Assembly: GCA_002172675.1 (NCBI GenBank)
Contig: NETF01000197.1
Location: 1 to 36,178 of the forward strand
DNA from: an unicellular cyanobacterium SU3
GTDB lineage: Bacteria; Cyanobacteriota; Cyanobacteriia; Cyanobacteriales; Microcystaceae
Length of the DNA: 36,178 nucleotides
Reading direction: 5' to 3'
Shown: in pieces, positions 8,352 through 17,166 of the stretch
How the letters are laid out: each line of letters begins with the position of its first letter
Position numbering within the stretch: the stretch's first letter is position 1
Notes under the pieces: model-generated
Databases searched by the model: none
The model's input: the letters and a program-made list of their open reading frames with translations, nothing else
What the model was told of the DNA's origin: nothing
Made by a program: the position numbers and the translations under genes

Positions 8352-8762
8352 GGCCGTCAGCCCATTTCAATTGATTAATTCGACCCGGGGCTGTAAAATT
8401 CCGTTTAGGTTTTAGGTAAATTTATCGCCCGCTTTTGGTTTAATGATAAAAGTTGATCAAGCATTTTTAGCTGTTTGGTTTTTGGCAATGGTTTTTATTC
8501 TATTGCTTAACTATGATAACAATCTTAGAAAGAATTTTGAAAATTTTTATCTTTCTCAATTTTTTCATGATTTTTCAGCTAAACCTATTTTGATGAAATT
8601 TACAGATAAACATACTTTAGTTAACGCTTTTTGTTGTGTAAAGACATTTCTTAAATTAACGGGAAAAAACACCTTTTGTATGTGATCTCGATCACCAAAT
8701 TTGTCTTTTTTTTACTCAGTAAATCCCCTCTATTTTTCTCCGTAGTTATCCTAATAAGCAAT
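8352..8762. other. Long AT-rich spacer between divergent genes
   Basis: These 411 bases separate the minus-strand unknown gene from murF. An 80-codon plus-strand frame (8443-8685) starts with a hydrophobic segment (FLAVWFLAMVFILLL), but it shows no ribosome binding site or recognisable domain. A second open stretch continues into murF from 8676 without family similarity. The region most likely carries both promoters and the murF leader; I can identify no defined site. Confidence 0.4.
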
Positions 8763-10118
8763 ATGATCCTCAGTGAAATTCCAAATATTTTATCCAAAAA
8801 CTTAAACGACTTTTCTCAGCCCTTGTCGAATCAATTAATAAATAAGGTTAATACTGATACTCGTTTTTTAGGAAAAAATGATATTTTTATTGCCTTAAAA
8901 GGAAATAAATTTGATGGGCATATATTTGTCGAAAATGCAATTTCAAAGGGCGCTATTGCTGTAATTGTTGACCATGAAGTTTCTGTAGTTTCTAGTAAGA
9001 GAATTCCGCAAATTATTGTTAAAGATACATTAATCGCATATCAAGAAATTGCAAATTGGTGGCGGAATAAGCTGACAATTCCTATCATTGGCATTACGGG
9101 GTCTGTGGGCAAAACTACCACGAAAGAATTAATCGCTTCAGTATTAGGGGTTTACGGAAAGGTTCATAAAACTCAAGCTAACTACAATAACGACATCGGT
9201 GTACCGAAAACCCTATTATCATTGACAACAAATCATGACTACGCTGTCATTGAAATGGCCATGAGAGCAAGAGGAGAAATTGCCCTATTAAGTCAAATTG
9301 CTCGTCCTACTATTGCCATCATTACGAATGTGGGAACGGCACATATTGGACGACTGGGGTCACGACAGGCGATCGCTGAGGCAAAATGTGAATTATTAGC
9401 CGAAATGCCTGAAGATAGCATTGCCATTCTTAATCACGATGATCAACGGCTCATGGAAACAGCATCAATGATATGGCAAGGTAAAACCATTACCTATGGA
9501 TTAGAAGGGGGAGATATCACAGGAGAATTGCTTGATAATCAAATATTAAGAGTCGAAGGGATGGATTTTCCCATACCTTTACCAGGCCGTCACAATGCTT
9601 TGAATTATTTAGCGGCTTTAGCAGTGACTAAAGAGTTAAACTTAGACTGGAATCTGTTGACCCAAGGAGTAACCGTTGACCTTCCCAAAGGGCGATCGCA
9701 ACAATATTCTTTAAGTAACGATATCGTCCTACTAGATGAAACCTATAACGCGGGTTTAGAATCTATGAAAGCAGCCCTACAATTGCTTAAAGATACCCCA
9801 GGCGAGCGTCATTTAGCCGTTCTTGGCACTATGAAAGAATTAGGGGACGCATCAGCCCAATTACATCAGGAAGTGGGCGCAATGGCTGAAAAATTAGCTA
9901 TTGATGGTCTTTATATCTTAGTGGATGATCCAGAAGCCGAAGCCATTGCTCAAGGGGTTAAGACCATTGAAACCGAATGTTTTCATACCCACGAAGCATT
10001 GATAGAACGGTTAACCCAAGTTATTCAACCTGGCGATCGCATTTTATTTAAAGCGTCTAATTCAGTCGGTTTAAATCGTGTCGTCGAAGCAGTGCATAAT
10101 CTAATAGATAATAAATAA
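8763..10118 (+). CDS. murF: UDP-N-acetylmuramoyl-tripeptide--D-alanyl-D-alanine ligase
   Basis: This cytoplasmic enzyme adds D-Ala-D-Ala to UDP-MurNAc-tripeptide, the last soluble step of peptidoglycan precursor synthesis. The three Mur ligase domains are visible: an N-terminal substrate domain with TDTRFLGKNDIFIALKG, a central ATPase with the P-loop ITGSVGKTTTKE (about residue 110) and ITNVGTAHIGRLGS, and a C-terminal domain with DETYNAGLESMKAAL. I chose ATG 8763, giving 451 residues, because homologues begin with a MxxxIxxIL-type helix. The frame is open for 29 more codons upstream, but that part is not Mur-like. The next gene begins 19 bases downstream and is probably in the same operon. 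Confidence 0.93.
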   Translation: MILSEIPNILSKNLNDFSQPLSNQLINKVNTDTRFLGKNDIFIALKGNKFDGHIFVENAISKGAIAVIVDHEVSVVSSKRIPQIIVKDTLIAYQEIANWWRNKLTIPIIGITGSVGKTTTKELIASVLGVYGKVHKTQANYNNDIGVPKTLLSLTTNHDYAVIEMAMRARGEIALLSQIARPTIAIITNVGTAHIGRLGSRQAIAEAKCELLAEMPEDSIAILNHDDQRLMETASMIWQGKTITYGLEGGDITGELLDNQILRVEGMDFPIPLPGRHNALNYLAALAVTKELNLDWNLLTQGVTVDLPKGRSQQYSLSNDIVLLDETYNAGLESMKAALQLLKDTPGERHLAVLGTMKELGDASAQLHQEVGAMAEKLAIDGLYILVDDPEAEAIAQGVKTIETECFHTHEALIERLTQVIQPGDRILFKASNSVGLNRVVEAVHNLIDNK

Positions 10119-10137
10119 GGAATAGGTTTGTTAAAAA

Positions 10138-11106
10138 ATGAGTTATCAACCAGAAAAAGAATTAGCTTTAAAGATAGTCAGACAAGCGGCTAAACTCTGT
10201 CAACGAGTCCAACAAACGCAAGGCCGCCAAGCAGTGCAAAAAGCTGATACCAGTCCCGTAACCGTGGCAGATTTTGGGGCGCAAGCTATCTTATGTCAAG
10301 GGTTAATTGAATCGTTTCCTAACGATCCGGTTATTGGTGAAGAAGACGCGACACTTCTACAAAAATCACAGTTAGAAGAAGTCCGCCAGCAAATTATTGA
10401 ACAGGTACAGCAAAGTATTCCCACCGCAACCCCTGACAATGTTATTGATTGGATCAACTGGGGTAACGGAAAAGTTGCACCTCGTTACTGGACTTTAGAT
10501 CCTATCGATGGCACAAAAGGATTTATCCGAGGCGATCAATATGCTGTCGCTTTGGCTTTAGTGGAAGGAGGAGAGGTGAAGTTAGGGGTATTAGCTTGTC
10601 CTGCTTTTCCGAGAGAAAATGGCAATAAAGGAGTTATTTTCTTAGCAATTCGAGGTCAAGGGTCAGTAGAAATCCCCTTAGAAGGAGGAACTCCTCAACC
10701 GATTAAAGTTGATCTATCGTCTAATTTTGAACAATTATATCGGATCGAAAGTGTGGAATCCGTTCATAGCGATCGCAAAGTACAAACTGCCATCGATCAA
10801 CGTTTAGGGTTAACTTACTCAGCAAAACAGATGGACTCTTTGGCTAAATATGGAGCGATCGCCAGAGGAGATGCTCATCTTTATACTAGGGTTCCTTTAC
10901 CTCAATTTAAAGGTAAAAAAGAAAATATCTGGGATCATGCAGCAGGAGTCATTCTGGTAGAAGAAGCTGGTGGTAAGGTGACAGATTTAGAGGGCAAACC
11001 TTTAGATTTTTCTGTGGGGGCAAAATTAAGCAATAATTATGGTGTTTTAGCGACTAATGGGTCAATTCATTCCCAGGTTTTAACTGCTATTCAACAAGAA
11101 AAATAA
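10138..11106 (+). CDS. HAL2/SAL1-type 3'(2'),5'-bisphosphate nucleotidase
   Basis: A 322-residue Mg-dependent, Li-sensitive-type phosphatase that converts PAP to AMP (and PAPS to APS), preventing build-up of the by-product of sulfate assimilation. The inositol-monophosphatase fold motifs are present: VTVADFGAQAI, VIGEEDA (metal-binding Glu), LDPIDGTKGF (the DPIDGT metal motif) and WDHAAGVILVEEAGG near the C-terminus. The long insertion between the GEED and DPID motifs and the 320-residue length fit the HAL2/SAL1 group better than classic CysQ (about 250). Related inositol phosphate activity cannot be excluded. It follows murF by 19 bases. Confidence 0.88.
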   Translation: MSYQPEKELALKIVRQAAKLCQRVQQTQGRQAVQKADTSPVTVADFGAQAILCQGLIESFPNDPVIGEEDATLLQKSQLEEVRQQIIEQVQQSIPTATPDNVIDWINWGNGKVAPRYWTLDPIDGTKGFIRGDQYAVALALVEGGEVKLGVLACPAFPRENGNKGVIFLAIRGQGSVEIPLEGGTPQPIKVDLSSNFEQLYRIESVESVHSDRKVQTAIDQRLGLTYSAKQMDSLAKYGAIARGDAHLYTRVPLPQFKGKKENIWDHAAGVILVEEAGGKVTDLEGKPLDFSVGAKLSNNYGVLATNGSIHSQVLTAIQQEK

Positions 11107-11194
11107 TTATAGTAGTTCTTCTACTTGTTAATGCACAAACTTAAAACTCAAATTGCTAATTTAGCCAGGCGTCAATTTTTCATCAATTCAATCT

Positions 11195-12040
11195 TTAAAA
11201 ATATCTAAGCGACTGTTTTAGGCGTTCATGTCTCTGTTTTAAACCTGTGATAACAATATCTTTTCCTAAAGCTAAACCGACAGGAAACAAAATAAAAGCT
11301 AATTGTTCTCGGTTTAGGTTTTTAATTAATTCAAAATTTTCAAAGTGTAACATATTTGCTATATACTTTATTGCTATTACTAAACTATCCCCAGAAATAT
11401 ATACAGTTGAAAAAGATAGAGAAAAAGCAAACAAAATAACTGGAAGATTTATTTTTTTCCAATCATAGTCTAAACCTGCTATATCATCTTCTATGATATT
11501 TTTTGTAATTTTATTCGCTTCTATGTTTAAATTGTTATAATCTATATTTCTATGATTCAAAACATAGTTTTTACTTTTATTAATAATTGTATCTATTTGG
11601 TAAAAAGTGCCTTTAACAAATGAATAAAATGTACCGAATCTTATGCCAAATATTGTAAAAGACAATTGAAAAATCAATAAACAAATTACACCGAATAAAA
11701 TTAGCCAAAAATTACTGGTTCTAACCAGAAAACTAATGAAAAGAGATATAATTGACACTACACCTATCTTTTTATCTCTATTAGGCAACCAGAGAAAAGA
11801 AAACCAGAGCATCTGTAACCGATTAGGTTTTTGATAAATATCAATAATAGACTGATTTATTCTATTATTACGGCTTATTAAAGAATGCTCTTCTACTTCT
11901 TGTTTTCTAATTGCTTTCCGAAATTCTGTACGTATATATTGTTCAAATATTTTTTTATACTGGTTTTTTAGCTGATATGCAGGTAAACTCATTAAACCAC
12001 GAAAAACTAAATCAAATAGTTGTTCTTGACGATAATCCAT
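11195..12040 (-). CDS. Membrane protein of unknown function
   Basis: A 281-residue, very AT-rich gene with a strong ribosome binding site (AAGGAGGGTCATTATC just before ATG). The first 80 residues are charged and cytosolic-looking. Hydrophobic segments follow at about residues 93-112, 113-135, 200-220 and 245-265. A polar stretch rich in Asn/Ile/Lys (about 145-195) lies between the two membrane halves. I do not recognise a family. Its base composition is lower in GC than its neighbours and the flanking spacers are degenerate, which suggests acquired DNA. Confidence 0.65.
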   Translation of the reverse strand: MDYRQEQLFDLVFRGLMSLPAYQLKNQYKKIFEQYIRTEFRKAIRKQEVEEHSLISRNNRINQSIIDIYQKPNRLQMLWFSFLWLPNRDKKIGVVSIISLFISFLVRTSNFWLILFGVICLLIFQLSFTIFGIRFGTFYSFVKGTFYQIDTIINKSKNYVLNHRNIDYNNLNIEANKITKNIIEDDIAGLDYDWKKINLPVILFAFSLSFSTVYISGDSLVIAIKYIANMLHFENFELIKNLNREQLAFILFPVGLALGKDIVITGLKQRHERLKQSLRYF

Positions 12041-12186
12041 GATAATGACCCTCCTTTTTGATTTGTATCAAAAACTATAGCCACATTATAAAATATTTAA
12101 TATCAAATATCAAACACAATAAAATACTTGTAAAAAAAAGATTCAGATTTTTTGTTGATAATTTTTAGATGTTTAAACAAAAATAA

Positions 12187-12309
12187 ACCTTATTTAAAAA
12201 TCCCAATTTTCAAAAAATTAAATCCCTGTTACCTTTTGATAACTTAGGTCAGTTTTATGTTGACTTTTCTGAACTTGATAAACAATTAAATCAGTTTTTA
12301 TTAAAATAA
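12187..12309 (+). pseudogene. Possible remnant of a coding sequence
   Basis: A 40-codon frame with no start codon ends in SLLPFDNLGQFYVDFSELDK and then QLNQFLLK before TAA at 12307-12309. The alternating hydrophobic and acidic pattern looks like a real protein C-terminus rather than random AT-rich DNA. I cannot name the family. It lies in the 348-base spacer between two minus-strand genes, which otherwise holds only AT-rich sequence and the palindrome at 12332. Confidence 0.25.
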
Positions 12310-12331
12310 TTAGTCTGTTCTTGTTAAAATA

Positions 12332-12348
12332 GTGAGCAGGATGCTCAC
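12332..12348. repeat. Palindromic repeat GTGAGC-AGGAT-GCTCAC
   Basis: This is a perfect 6-base stem with a 5-base loop, followed by ATTCG. Short GTGAGC/GCTCAC palindromes of this type are dispersed repeats in many cyanobacterial genomes. It sits 40 bases beyond the 3' end of the rhomboid gene, so it may also end that transcript, though no T-run follows. Confidence 0.5.
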
Positions 12349-12388
12349 ATTCGACTCGTGTTTCTCAGACTTATTTAAAACGACTATA

Positions 12389-12979
12389 CTAATGATAATA
12401 TCGTTTTTCACTGGCGATTAATTTAGCCGCTAAAATGCCACCTAAAAAGCCAAACAAGTGACCTTGCCAAGAAATTCCTGGTGCTGCGGGTAAGACACCT
12501 AATACTAATCCTCCATAAAGAAAAGCTACCAAAACAGACAGAAAAATAGAGATAAAATTACGCTGAAAATAACCCCGTAATAACAAAAATCCTAAGTAAC
12601 CAAAAATTAAAATACTAGCACCAATATGGATAGACGTTGGCGCAGCAAATAACCATACCCCTAAGCCACCTATTACCATCGTTAAAATAGTGACAATCCA
12701 GAAATCGCTAGTTTCTTGTAACATAACTAGCCATCCTAAAACTAAAAAAGGGATAGTATTACTAATTAAATGAGGTAAATCTCCATGCAAAAAAGGGGCA
12801 AAAAGAATACCTCGTAAACCAATTAAACTATGGGGTTGAATTCCATATTGATTGAGTCTACCTTTTAAAAAGAAAAGATCAATTAATTCAGTTATCCAGA
12901 AAATACTGACAAAACTTCCTAAAATAGTAGCTTGAGTTTTGACTTCACGGGAAAGATTATTATTCGGTGAGTGACTCAT
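12389..12979 (-). CDS. Rhomboid-family intramembrane serine protease
   Basis: A 196-residue six-helix membrane protein. The loop HGDLPHLISNTIPF supplies the conserved H-x4-H-x3-N element. HIGASILIFGYLG contains the catalytic Ser122 in the G-x-S position, and WQGHLFGFLGG contains catalytic His174. The family cleaves transmembrane substrates within the membrane; the substrate here is unknown. The residue after Ser is Ile rather than the usual Gly/Ala, a mild deviation. It is transcribed divergently from folB with 87 bases between the starts. Confidence 0.88.
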   Translation of the reverse strand: MSHSPNNNLSREVKTQATILGSFVSIFWITELIDLFFLKGRLNQYGIQPHSLIGLRGILFAPFLHGDLPHLISNTIPFLVLGWLVMLQETSDFWIVTILTMVIGGLGVWLFAAPTSIHIGASILIFGYLGFLLLRGYFQRNFISIFLSVLVAFLYGGLVLGVLPAAPGISWQGHLFGFLGGILAAKLIASEKRYYH

Positions 12980-13066
12980 AAGATTTATAGTAAAATTATC
13001 TTATTTACAATCATAGCGATTGATACTAGAGTTTGTCTAAATATTTCGATTCAACCAATAACTAAA

Positions 13067-13426
13067 ATGGATTTTATTGAAGTGACTGGCATTCGTTGTT
13101 ACGGTTATACAGGTTATTTACCTGAAGAGCAAGTCTTAGGACAATGGTTTGAAGTAGATTTAATATTAGAGGTGGACTTAAAAAATGCTGGTATCAGTGA
13201 TAATCTTGATGATACCTCAGACTATCGACAAGCGATCGCCATTGTTAAACGTCATATTCAAACAACAAAAGTTGCTCTCATTGAAAAGTTAACCGAAATA
13301 ATCGCTCAGGAGATTTTAACTTTACCAAAAGTTAATCAAGTTAGGGTAAGATTAACTAAATTAGCACCGCCTATTCCCGATTTTGGCGGTAACATTACCA
13401 TTGATATAACTCGCATAAAAGGCTAA
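13067..13426 (+). CDS. folB: Dihydroneopterin aldolase
   Basis: A 119-residue enzyme of folate synthesis that cleaves 7,8-dihydroneopterin to 6-hydroxymethyl-dihydropterin and glycolaldehyde. The family start MDFIEVTGIRCYGYTGYLPEE is visible, with the GYTGYLPEEQ region at the active site, followed by TSDYRQAIAIVK, LIEKLTEIIAQEIL and VRVRLTKLAPP (catalytic Lys in the last). The frame extends 32 codons upstream to 12971, but that part is unlike FolB. ATG 13067 gives the normal family length. Confidence 0.92.
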   Translation: MDFIEVTGIRCYGYTGYLPEEQVLGQWFEVDLILEVDLKNAGISDNLDDTSDYRQAIAIVKRHIQTTKVALIEKLTEIIAQEILTLPKVNQVRVRLTKLAPPIPDFGGNITIDITRIKG

Positions 13427-13821
13427 GTCATTGACGCTTAAGTCTTTAAATATAAAAAAGTATGAATTGATAATGTGAGTGATAAGAATTGAGGGAAAAC
13501 TGGGTATATTTACTAATTTAAAATGCCGTTTAGATTAACCTCTGTCCAAAACCAATTGTCATACGGATAGGAAATATGAAGAGGCGCAACGCAGTTATCT
13601 TAAGGATTGTGGAAGATTTTCAAAGTTTTTTTTTAATAGAAATCCAAAAAAACACTGAGTATCCGTAAATTTTAGCAAAATATTCCGTGTTTGTCACCAA
13701 GCATAATGGATGGCTAATCTGTCACATTAATAGTAGAAAGGTTATCTAACCATGATAACCAATAATTCTTAAACAACACTTAATGGTTTTGCTTTAGAAA
13801 TTACTTAGGGATTTTAGAACA
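13427..13821. other. Spacer with minor repeats
   Basis: These 395 bases contain no recognisable gene. A 30-codon frame at 13576-13668 begins with ATG after AGGAA (MKRRNAVILRIVEDFQSF), but it has no known relatives that I can name and may be chance. A 7-base inverted repeat, GGTTATC and GATAACC, spans 13740-13760. Promoter elements for the downstream pair are probably in the last 100 bases. Confidence 0.35.
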
Positions 13822-14016
13822 ATGAAATCACAAATAAATTTATGGCGTTTTAAACATATCGGAATTGCTATTTGGACTTATCTTAATCAACCTTTATTTG
13901 ATGCTCAAAACCCTATGATTTGGGAAACCAAACGTTTTTGGTATTTATACAAAATCCAACTCTTAGAAAATTGCTTTCAAAAAGACGGTAATTCTCAAAC
14001 CCATTATACTCAATAA
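13822..14016 (+). CDS. Small hypothetical protein upstream of DUF3318 gene
   Basis: 64 residues, rich in aromatic and basic residues (NLWRFKHIGIAIWTYLNQPL then WETKRFWYLYKIQLLE). It has one weakly hydrophobic stretch but no clear membrane helix. It ends 26 bases before the DUF3318 gene on the same strand, which suggests a two-gene transcript. I do not recognise the family. The spacing and composition make a real gene more likely than not. Confidence 0.5.
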   Translation: MKSQINLWRFKHIGIAIWTYLNQPLFDAQNPMIWETKRFWYLYKIQLLENCFQKDGNSQTHYTQ

Positions 14017-14042
14017 TAGAGTAAGCGTTTTGGCTATTTTTT

Positions 14043-14648
14043 ATGAGTATTGATGCTGAGATTAGTCGTCTACTAGATATCATGCCAGCTTCTGGGAGAA
14101 TGTTAACTAAGATTGTTAGCAAACCTCAGCAGTCGAAGGTTATTGATGCACCTTTTGCGTCCCCTTGGAATCGAGAAAGCCGTCCTATCTATATTAACTT
14201 TGATTTATGGCGACGGCTGCCCAGAGGGCAACGAGATTTATTAATATTAAGGGCTACTAATCGTTTAATTAATATTCGTTGGTTTAAGCCCGATATTAAT
14301 CAATTAATTGTCTTAGCTGGAACCATCGGATTAATTATTGAAACTGGGCAAGGGGATGCCATAGGAATGTTAATTGCTGGCGGTTTAACGGTCATTTCAG
14401 CTAGACAAATTTGGCGAGATAATAAAAGTGTTCAACGAGAATTAGATACGGATGAAGCTGCGATCAAAGTTGCTTTAAGACGAGGTTATACCGAGGTAGA
14501 AGCTGCCCAAAATCTTCTTGAAGGAATAGAAAATGCTGCACAACTAGAAGGTCGTTCTATTTTAAATTTTACTGAATTAATTCGTACTCAACACCTTAAA
14601 TCTTTAGCCAATCTTTCTAATGTTGATGTACCTGAGAAAATTAATTAA
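14043..14648 (+). CDS. DUF3318 domain membrane protein
   Basis: A 201-residue protein of a cyanobacterial family. The N-terminal part SRLLDIMPASGRM and RPIYINFDLWRRLPRGQRDL is characteristic. Two adjacent hydrophobic segments at about residues 85-118 (LIVLAGTIGLIIETG, AIGMLIAGGLTVISA) form a membrane hairpin. The C-terminal half is acidic and helical. No function has been established that I know of. Its 3' end overlaps the convergent decarboxylase gene by 8 bases, so their transcripts are mutually antisense at the ends. Confidence 0.8.
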   Translation: MSIDAEISRLLDIMPASGRMLTKIVSKPQQSKVIDAPFASPWNRESRPIYINFDLWRRLPRGQRDLLILRATNRLINIRWFKPDINQLIVLAGTIGLIIETGQGDAIGMLIAGGLTVISARQIWRDNKSVQRELDTDEAAIKVALRRGYTEVEAAQNLLEGIENAAQLEGRSILNFTELIRTQHLKSLANLSNVDVPEKIN

Positions 14649-16122
14649 CAACTACATTAATCTTCTTTAAAGTCGTATCAGTACAACCGGAAATCACTCC
14701 CCCTAACTCTTGTATTGTTGTTAGGTAAGTTATCGCTTCACTGGTAATAATTTCTCCTGGCATTACAACAGGAATACCTGGGGGATATGGACAAATTAAT
14801 TCACCGCTTATTTGACCAATACTCTGCTCAATTTTGACAGTTTGTTTAGGAGCAAAAAAAGCATCTCTAGGAGATAATTTTAAAGGGGATGGGTTAAGGA
14901 GATGAGGGGATGAAGAAAATAGGCTATTAGAAGATGAACAAAAATAATGACTCAGGGTTTTAAAGGCATCAATTAACTTATTAATGTCCTGTTTAGTATT
15001 ACCAATAGAAATAATAAAAGCTAAATGGGATAACATCGGCAATTCAGCCGTCACCTCTAGTTTTTCTCGAAAAATATCATCAACTTCTAAACCAGTTATC
15101 TCCAAACCCGTAACATTAACCGTTAAACGAGTAATATCTAAATCGTGAAATCCTGGTCGCTTTTCTTTGAATTCTAAAACCGATAAATTATCTATTGCTT
15201 TAATTTTTTCAACAGCTAACTTAGATAATTCGATGGTTTGAGTTAATAACTTTTCTCCCTGTAACGCCATTTGTTGTCTCGCCCCATCCAAAGACGCTAA
15301 TAATAAATAACTCGGACTGGTAGACTCTACTAATTGTAACGCTTGACTAATGCTTTGGGGATTAATGCGATCGCCCTGTATATGTAACATAGACGCTTGA
15401 GTCATGGCCGAGAGTACCTTATGAGTCGATTGTACGCTTAAATCCGCTCCCATAGACAAAGCAGAAGAGGGTAAAGCTTCATGAAACTTAAAATGCGCCC
15501 CGTGTGCCTCATCCACCAACAACGGAATGTTATGACGATGGGTAATAGTTGCGATCGCCTGAATGTCCCCACAAATGCCGTGATAGGTAGGATAAACCAA
15601 GAAAACGGCTTTAACATTAGAATTTTCCTTTAAAGCTGCTTCTAAAGCCTTGGGGGTAATGCTCAGAGCAAGATCCCACACAGGATCGTATTCAGGATTA
15701 AGAAAAATAGGAACCGCGCCAGAAAGAATTAAACCCATAATGAGAGATTGATGGGCATTTCTGGGTACAATAATCTTATCTCCAGGTCCACAAGTTGCCA
15801 CAATGGCAGCAATAACCCCACAGGTTGACCCATTCACCAAAAACCAAGTGCGATCAGCCCCAAAAGCCTCCGATGCTAGGAATTGGGCTTTTTCAATCGC
15901 CTCGTCAGGGGCAAACAGATTACCCAATTCTGGCAATTCTGGTAAGTCAGCTTGAAACACCGTCTTTCCTAACAAAGATTCTAGGCGATCGCTAATTCCT
16001 TGTCCTCGTTTATGGCCAGGAACATAAAAAGCAGCATCGGGCTTGTTTTTTAAGGTGGTTAAAGCATCAATAAGTGGCGTTGTCTCTTGGCGATCATAAA
16101 AAGAGTCTGATGATATTGTCAT
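14641..16122 (-). CDS. PLP-dependent Orn/Lys/Arg decarboxylase-family enzyme
   Basis: A 493-residue fold-type I PLP enzyme related to basic amino acid decarboxylases (Orn/Lys/Arg_deC_N type), probably cytosolic. Motifs in order: FYVPGHKRGQG at residues 33-42, NGSTCGVIA, PRNAHQSL (His124 stacks on PLP), DEAHGAH (Asp204) and STHKVLSAMTQ with the Schiff-base Lys235. It lacks the N-terminal wing domain of the long inducible decarboxylases. A Ser/Pro-rich stretch around residues 392-415 (SSSNSLFSSSPHLLNPSP) lies between the large domain and the C-terminal domain (CPYPPGIPVVMPGE), probably a loose linker. The substrate cannot be fixed from sequence: arginine, lysine or ornithine, giving agmatine, cadaverine or putrescine. 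Confidence 0.85.
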   Translation of the reverse strand: MTISSDSFYDRQETTPLIDALTTLKNKPDAAFYVPGHKRGQGISDRLESLLGKTVFQADLPELPELGNLFAPDEAIEKAQFLASEAFGADRTWFLVNGSTCGVIAAIVATCGPGDKIIVPRNAHQSLIMGLILSGAVPIFLNPEYDPVWDLALSITPKALEAALKENSNVKAVFLVYPTYHGICGDIQAIATITHRHNIPLLVDEAHGAHFKFHEALPSSALSMGADLSVQSTHKVLSAMTQASMLHIQGDRINPQSISQALQLVESTSPSYLLLASLDGARQQMALQGEKLLTQTIELSKLAVEKIKAIDNLSVLEFKEKRPGFHDLDITRLTVNVTGLEITGLEVDDIFREKLEVTAELPMLSHLAFIISIGNTKQDINKLIDAFKTLSHYFCSSSNSLFSSSPHLLNPSPLKLSPRDAFFAPKQTVKIEQSIGQISGELICPYPPGIPVVMPGEIITSEAITYLTTIQELGGVISGCTDTTLKKINVVVN

Positions 16123-16139
16123 TGACTACAATTAATAAG

Positions 16140-16253
16140 GGCAATGGGTAACGGTTTGTTGATTAAAATAGGAAATTTATTCCTAACTCAAATCCGCAAC
16201 AGTGATCAAGTTGGGGACTTTAATCCTCCTTGATTGTAGTGCAAACCATTGCC
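16140..16253. repeat. Inverted-repeat element with nested hairpins
   Basis: GGCAATGG at 16140-16147 pairs with CCATTGCC at 16246-16253. Inside are AGGAA-5-TTCCT (16170-16184) and a longer dyad in which ATCAAG and CTTGAT flank partly complementary GGGGA and TCCTC segments (16205-16234). The element fills the spacer between the divergent decarboxylase and response-regulator genes. It may be a small mobile repeat or a structured leader; there is no coding content. Confidence 0.45.
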
Positions 16254-16397
16254 TATTATTCATTGAGGATACTTAAAAAATCCTTTTACCCAGACTGAGA
16301 TCAAAAAATCATAAAAGTTCCCTTTAAATATCTTTATTGTGGGCAACCTCTCATCAGTTAAGGTCTTAATTTATATATTCCCTAACCCTGTTTAATT

Positions 16398-17144
16398 ATG
16401 ACTGTTAATATACCTTACTTAGAAACATCTATGATAATTAATTCTCCTCAACCTAAAATTTTGATTGTGGATGATGACCCGGCGATCTGCCAATTGATTT
16501 CTCGATTTTTTAGCTATAATAACTATCATATTGAATCAGCAGCAGACGTAAGAACAGCAAGACAACTCTTTCAAAAGCTTAGCCCAGATTTAGCTATTCT
16601 AGATGTCAATTTACCCGACGAAAGCGGGTTTAGTCTCTGTAAAGAAATTCGTCAAACGGGAACCCTTGTGTTGATGTTAACCTGTATGACAGATACTAAC
16701 TATGTTTTAGAAGGGTTTGAACAAGGGGCCGACGATTATTTGACCAAACCCTTTAATCTAGAAATTCTCAAAGCGAAGATTGCTGCTTTATTAAAACGCC
16801 GTAATGGAGGAGAAGTAAACCTTAGTACCCCCAATAACTGTGTCACTATTGACGAATTAACCATTGATCCTAACCGATGTGAAGTTACCCTCGGTCAGGA
16901 AATATTAACCTTTACCTCTTTAGAATTCGAGTTATTGTACTTTTTGGCCACCCATCCCAATCGTGTTTGGGAAAGAAGTGACCTCATTTCTGCGGTTTGG
17001 GGGAATAATCATGAAATAGGGGTTGAAAGAAAAGTCGATGTACATATTGGTCAAATTCGTAAAAAAATAAATGATCTTCAAGGCCAACGCATCAAAACCA
17101 TTCGTGGAAGAGGTTATATGTTTGAACATTCTAAAAGCGATTGA
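16398..17144 (+). CDS. OmpR-family response regulator transcription factor
   Basis: 248 residues with a receiver domain followed by a winged-helix DNA-binding domain. The receiver has the acidic pocket IVDDDP, phospho-acceptor Asp69 in LAILDVNLPDESG, the Thr in LMLTCMTD and the Lys in DDYLTKPF. The effector domain shows LTFTSLEFELLYFLA, VWGNN, VERKVDVHIGQIRKKI and IRGRGYMF. Family members usually begin just before the first strand, so Met12 (ATG at 16431) is a plausible alternative start. There is no adjacent kinase, so its partner is unknown; the kinase gene at 5691 is only a candidate. The spacer upstream is structured (16140-16253). Confidence 0.9.
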   Translation: MTVNIPYLETSMIINSPQPKILIVDDDPAICQLISRFFSYNNYHIESAADVRTARQLFQKLSPDLAILDVNLPDESGFSLCKEIRQTGTLVLMLTCMTDTNYVLEGFEQGADDYLTKPFNLEILKAKIAALLKRRNGGEVNLSTPNNCVTIDELTIDPNRCEVTLGQEILTFTSLEFELLYFLATHPNRVWERSDLISAVWGNNHEIGVERKVDVHIGQIRKKINDLQGQRIKTIRGRGYMFEHSKSD

Positions 17145-17166
17145 TCTGAAGTGATTACAAAGATGG

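Noticed and set aside
8443-8685. 80-codon frame upstream of murF
   Set aside because: Hydrophobic start but no binding site, no recognisable family and random-looking second half; kept only as a note in the spacer.
8676-8762. N-terminal extension of murF from 8676
   Set aside because: The extra 29 residues are unlike MurF proteins; ATG 8763 gives the expected length and start.
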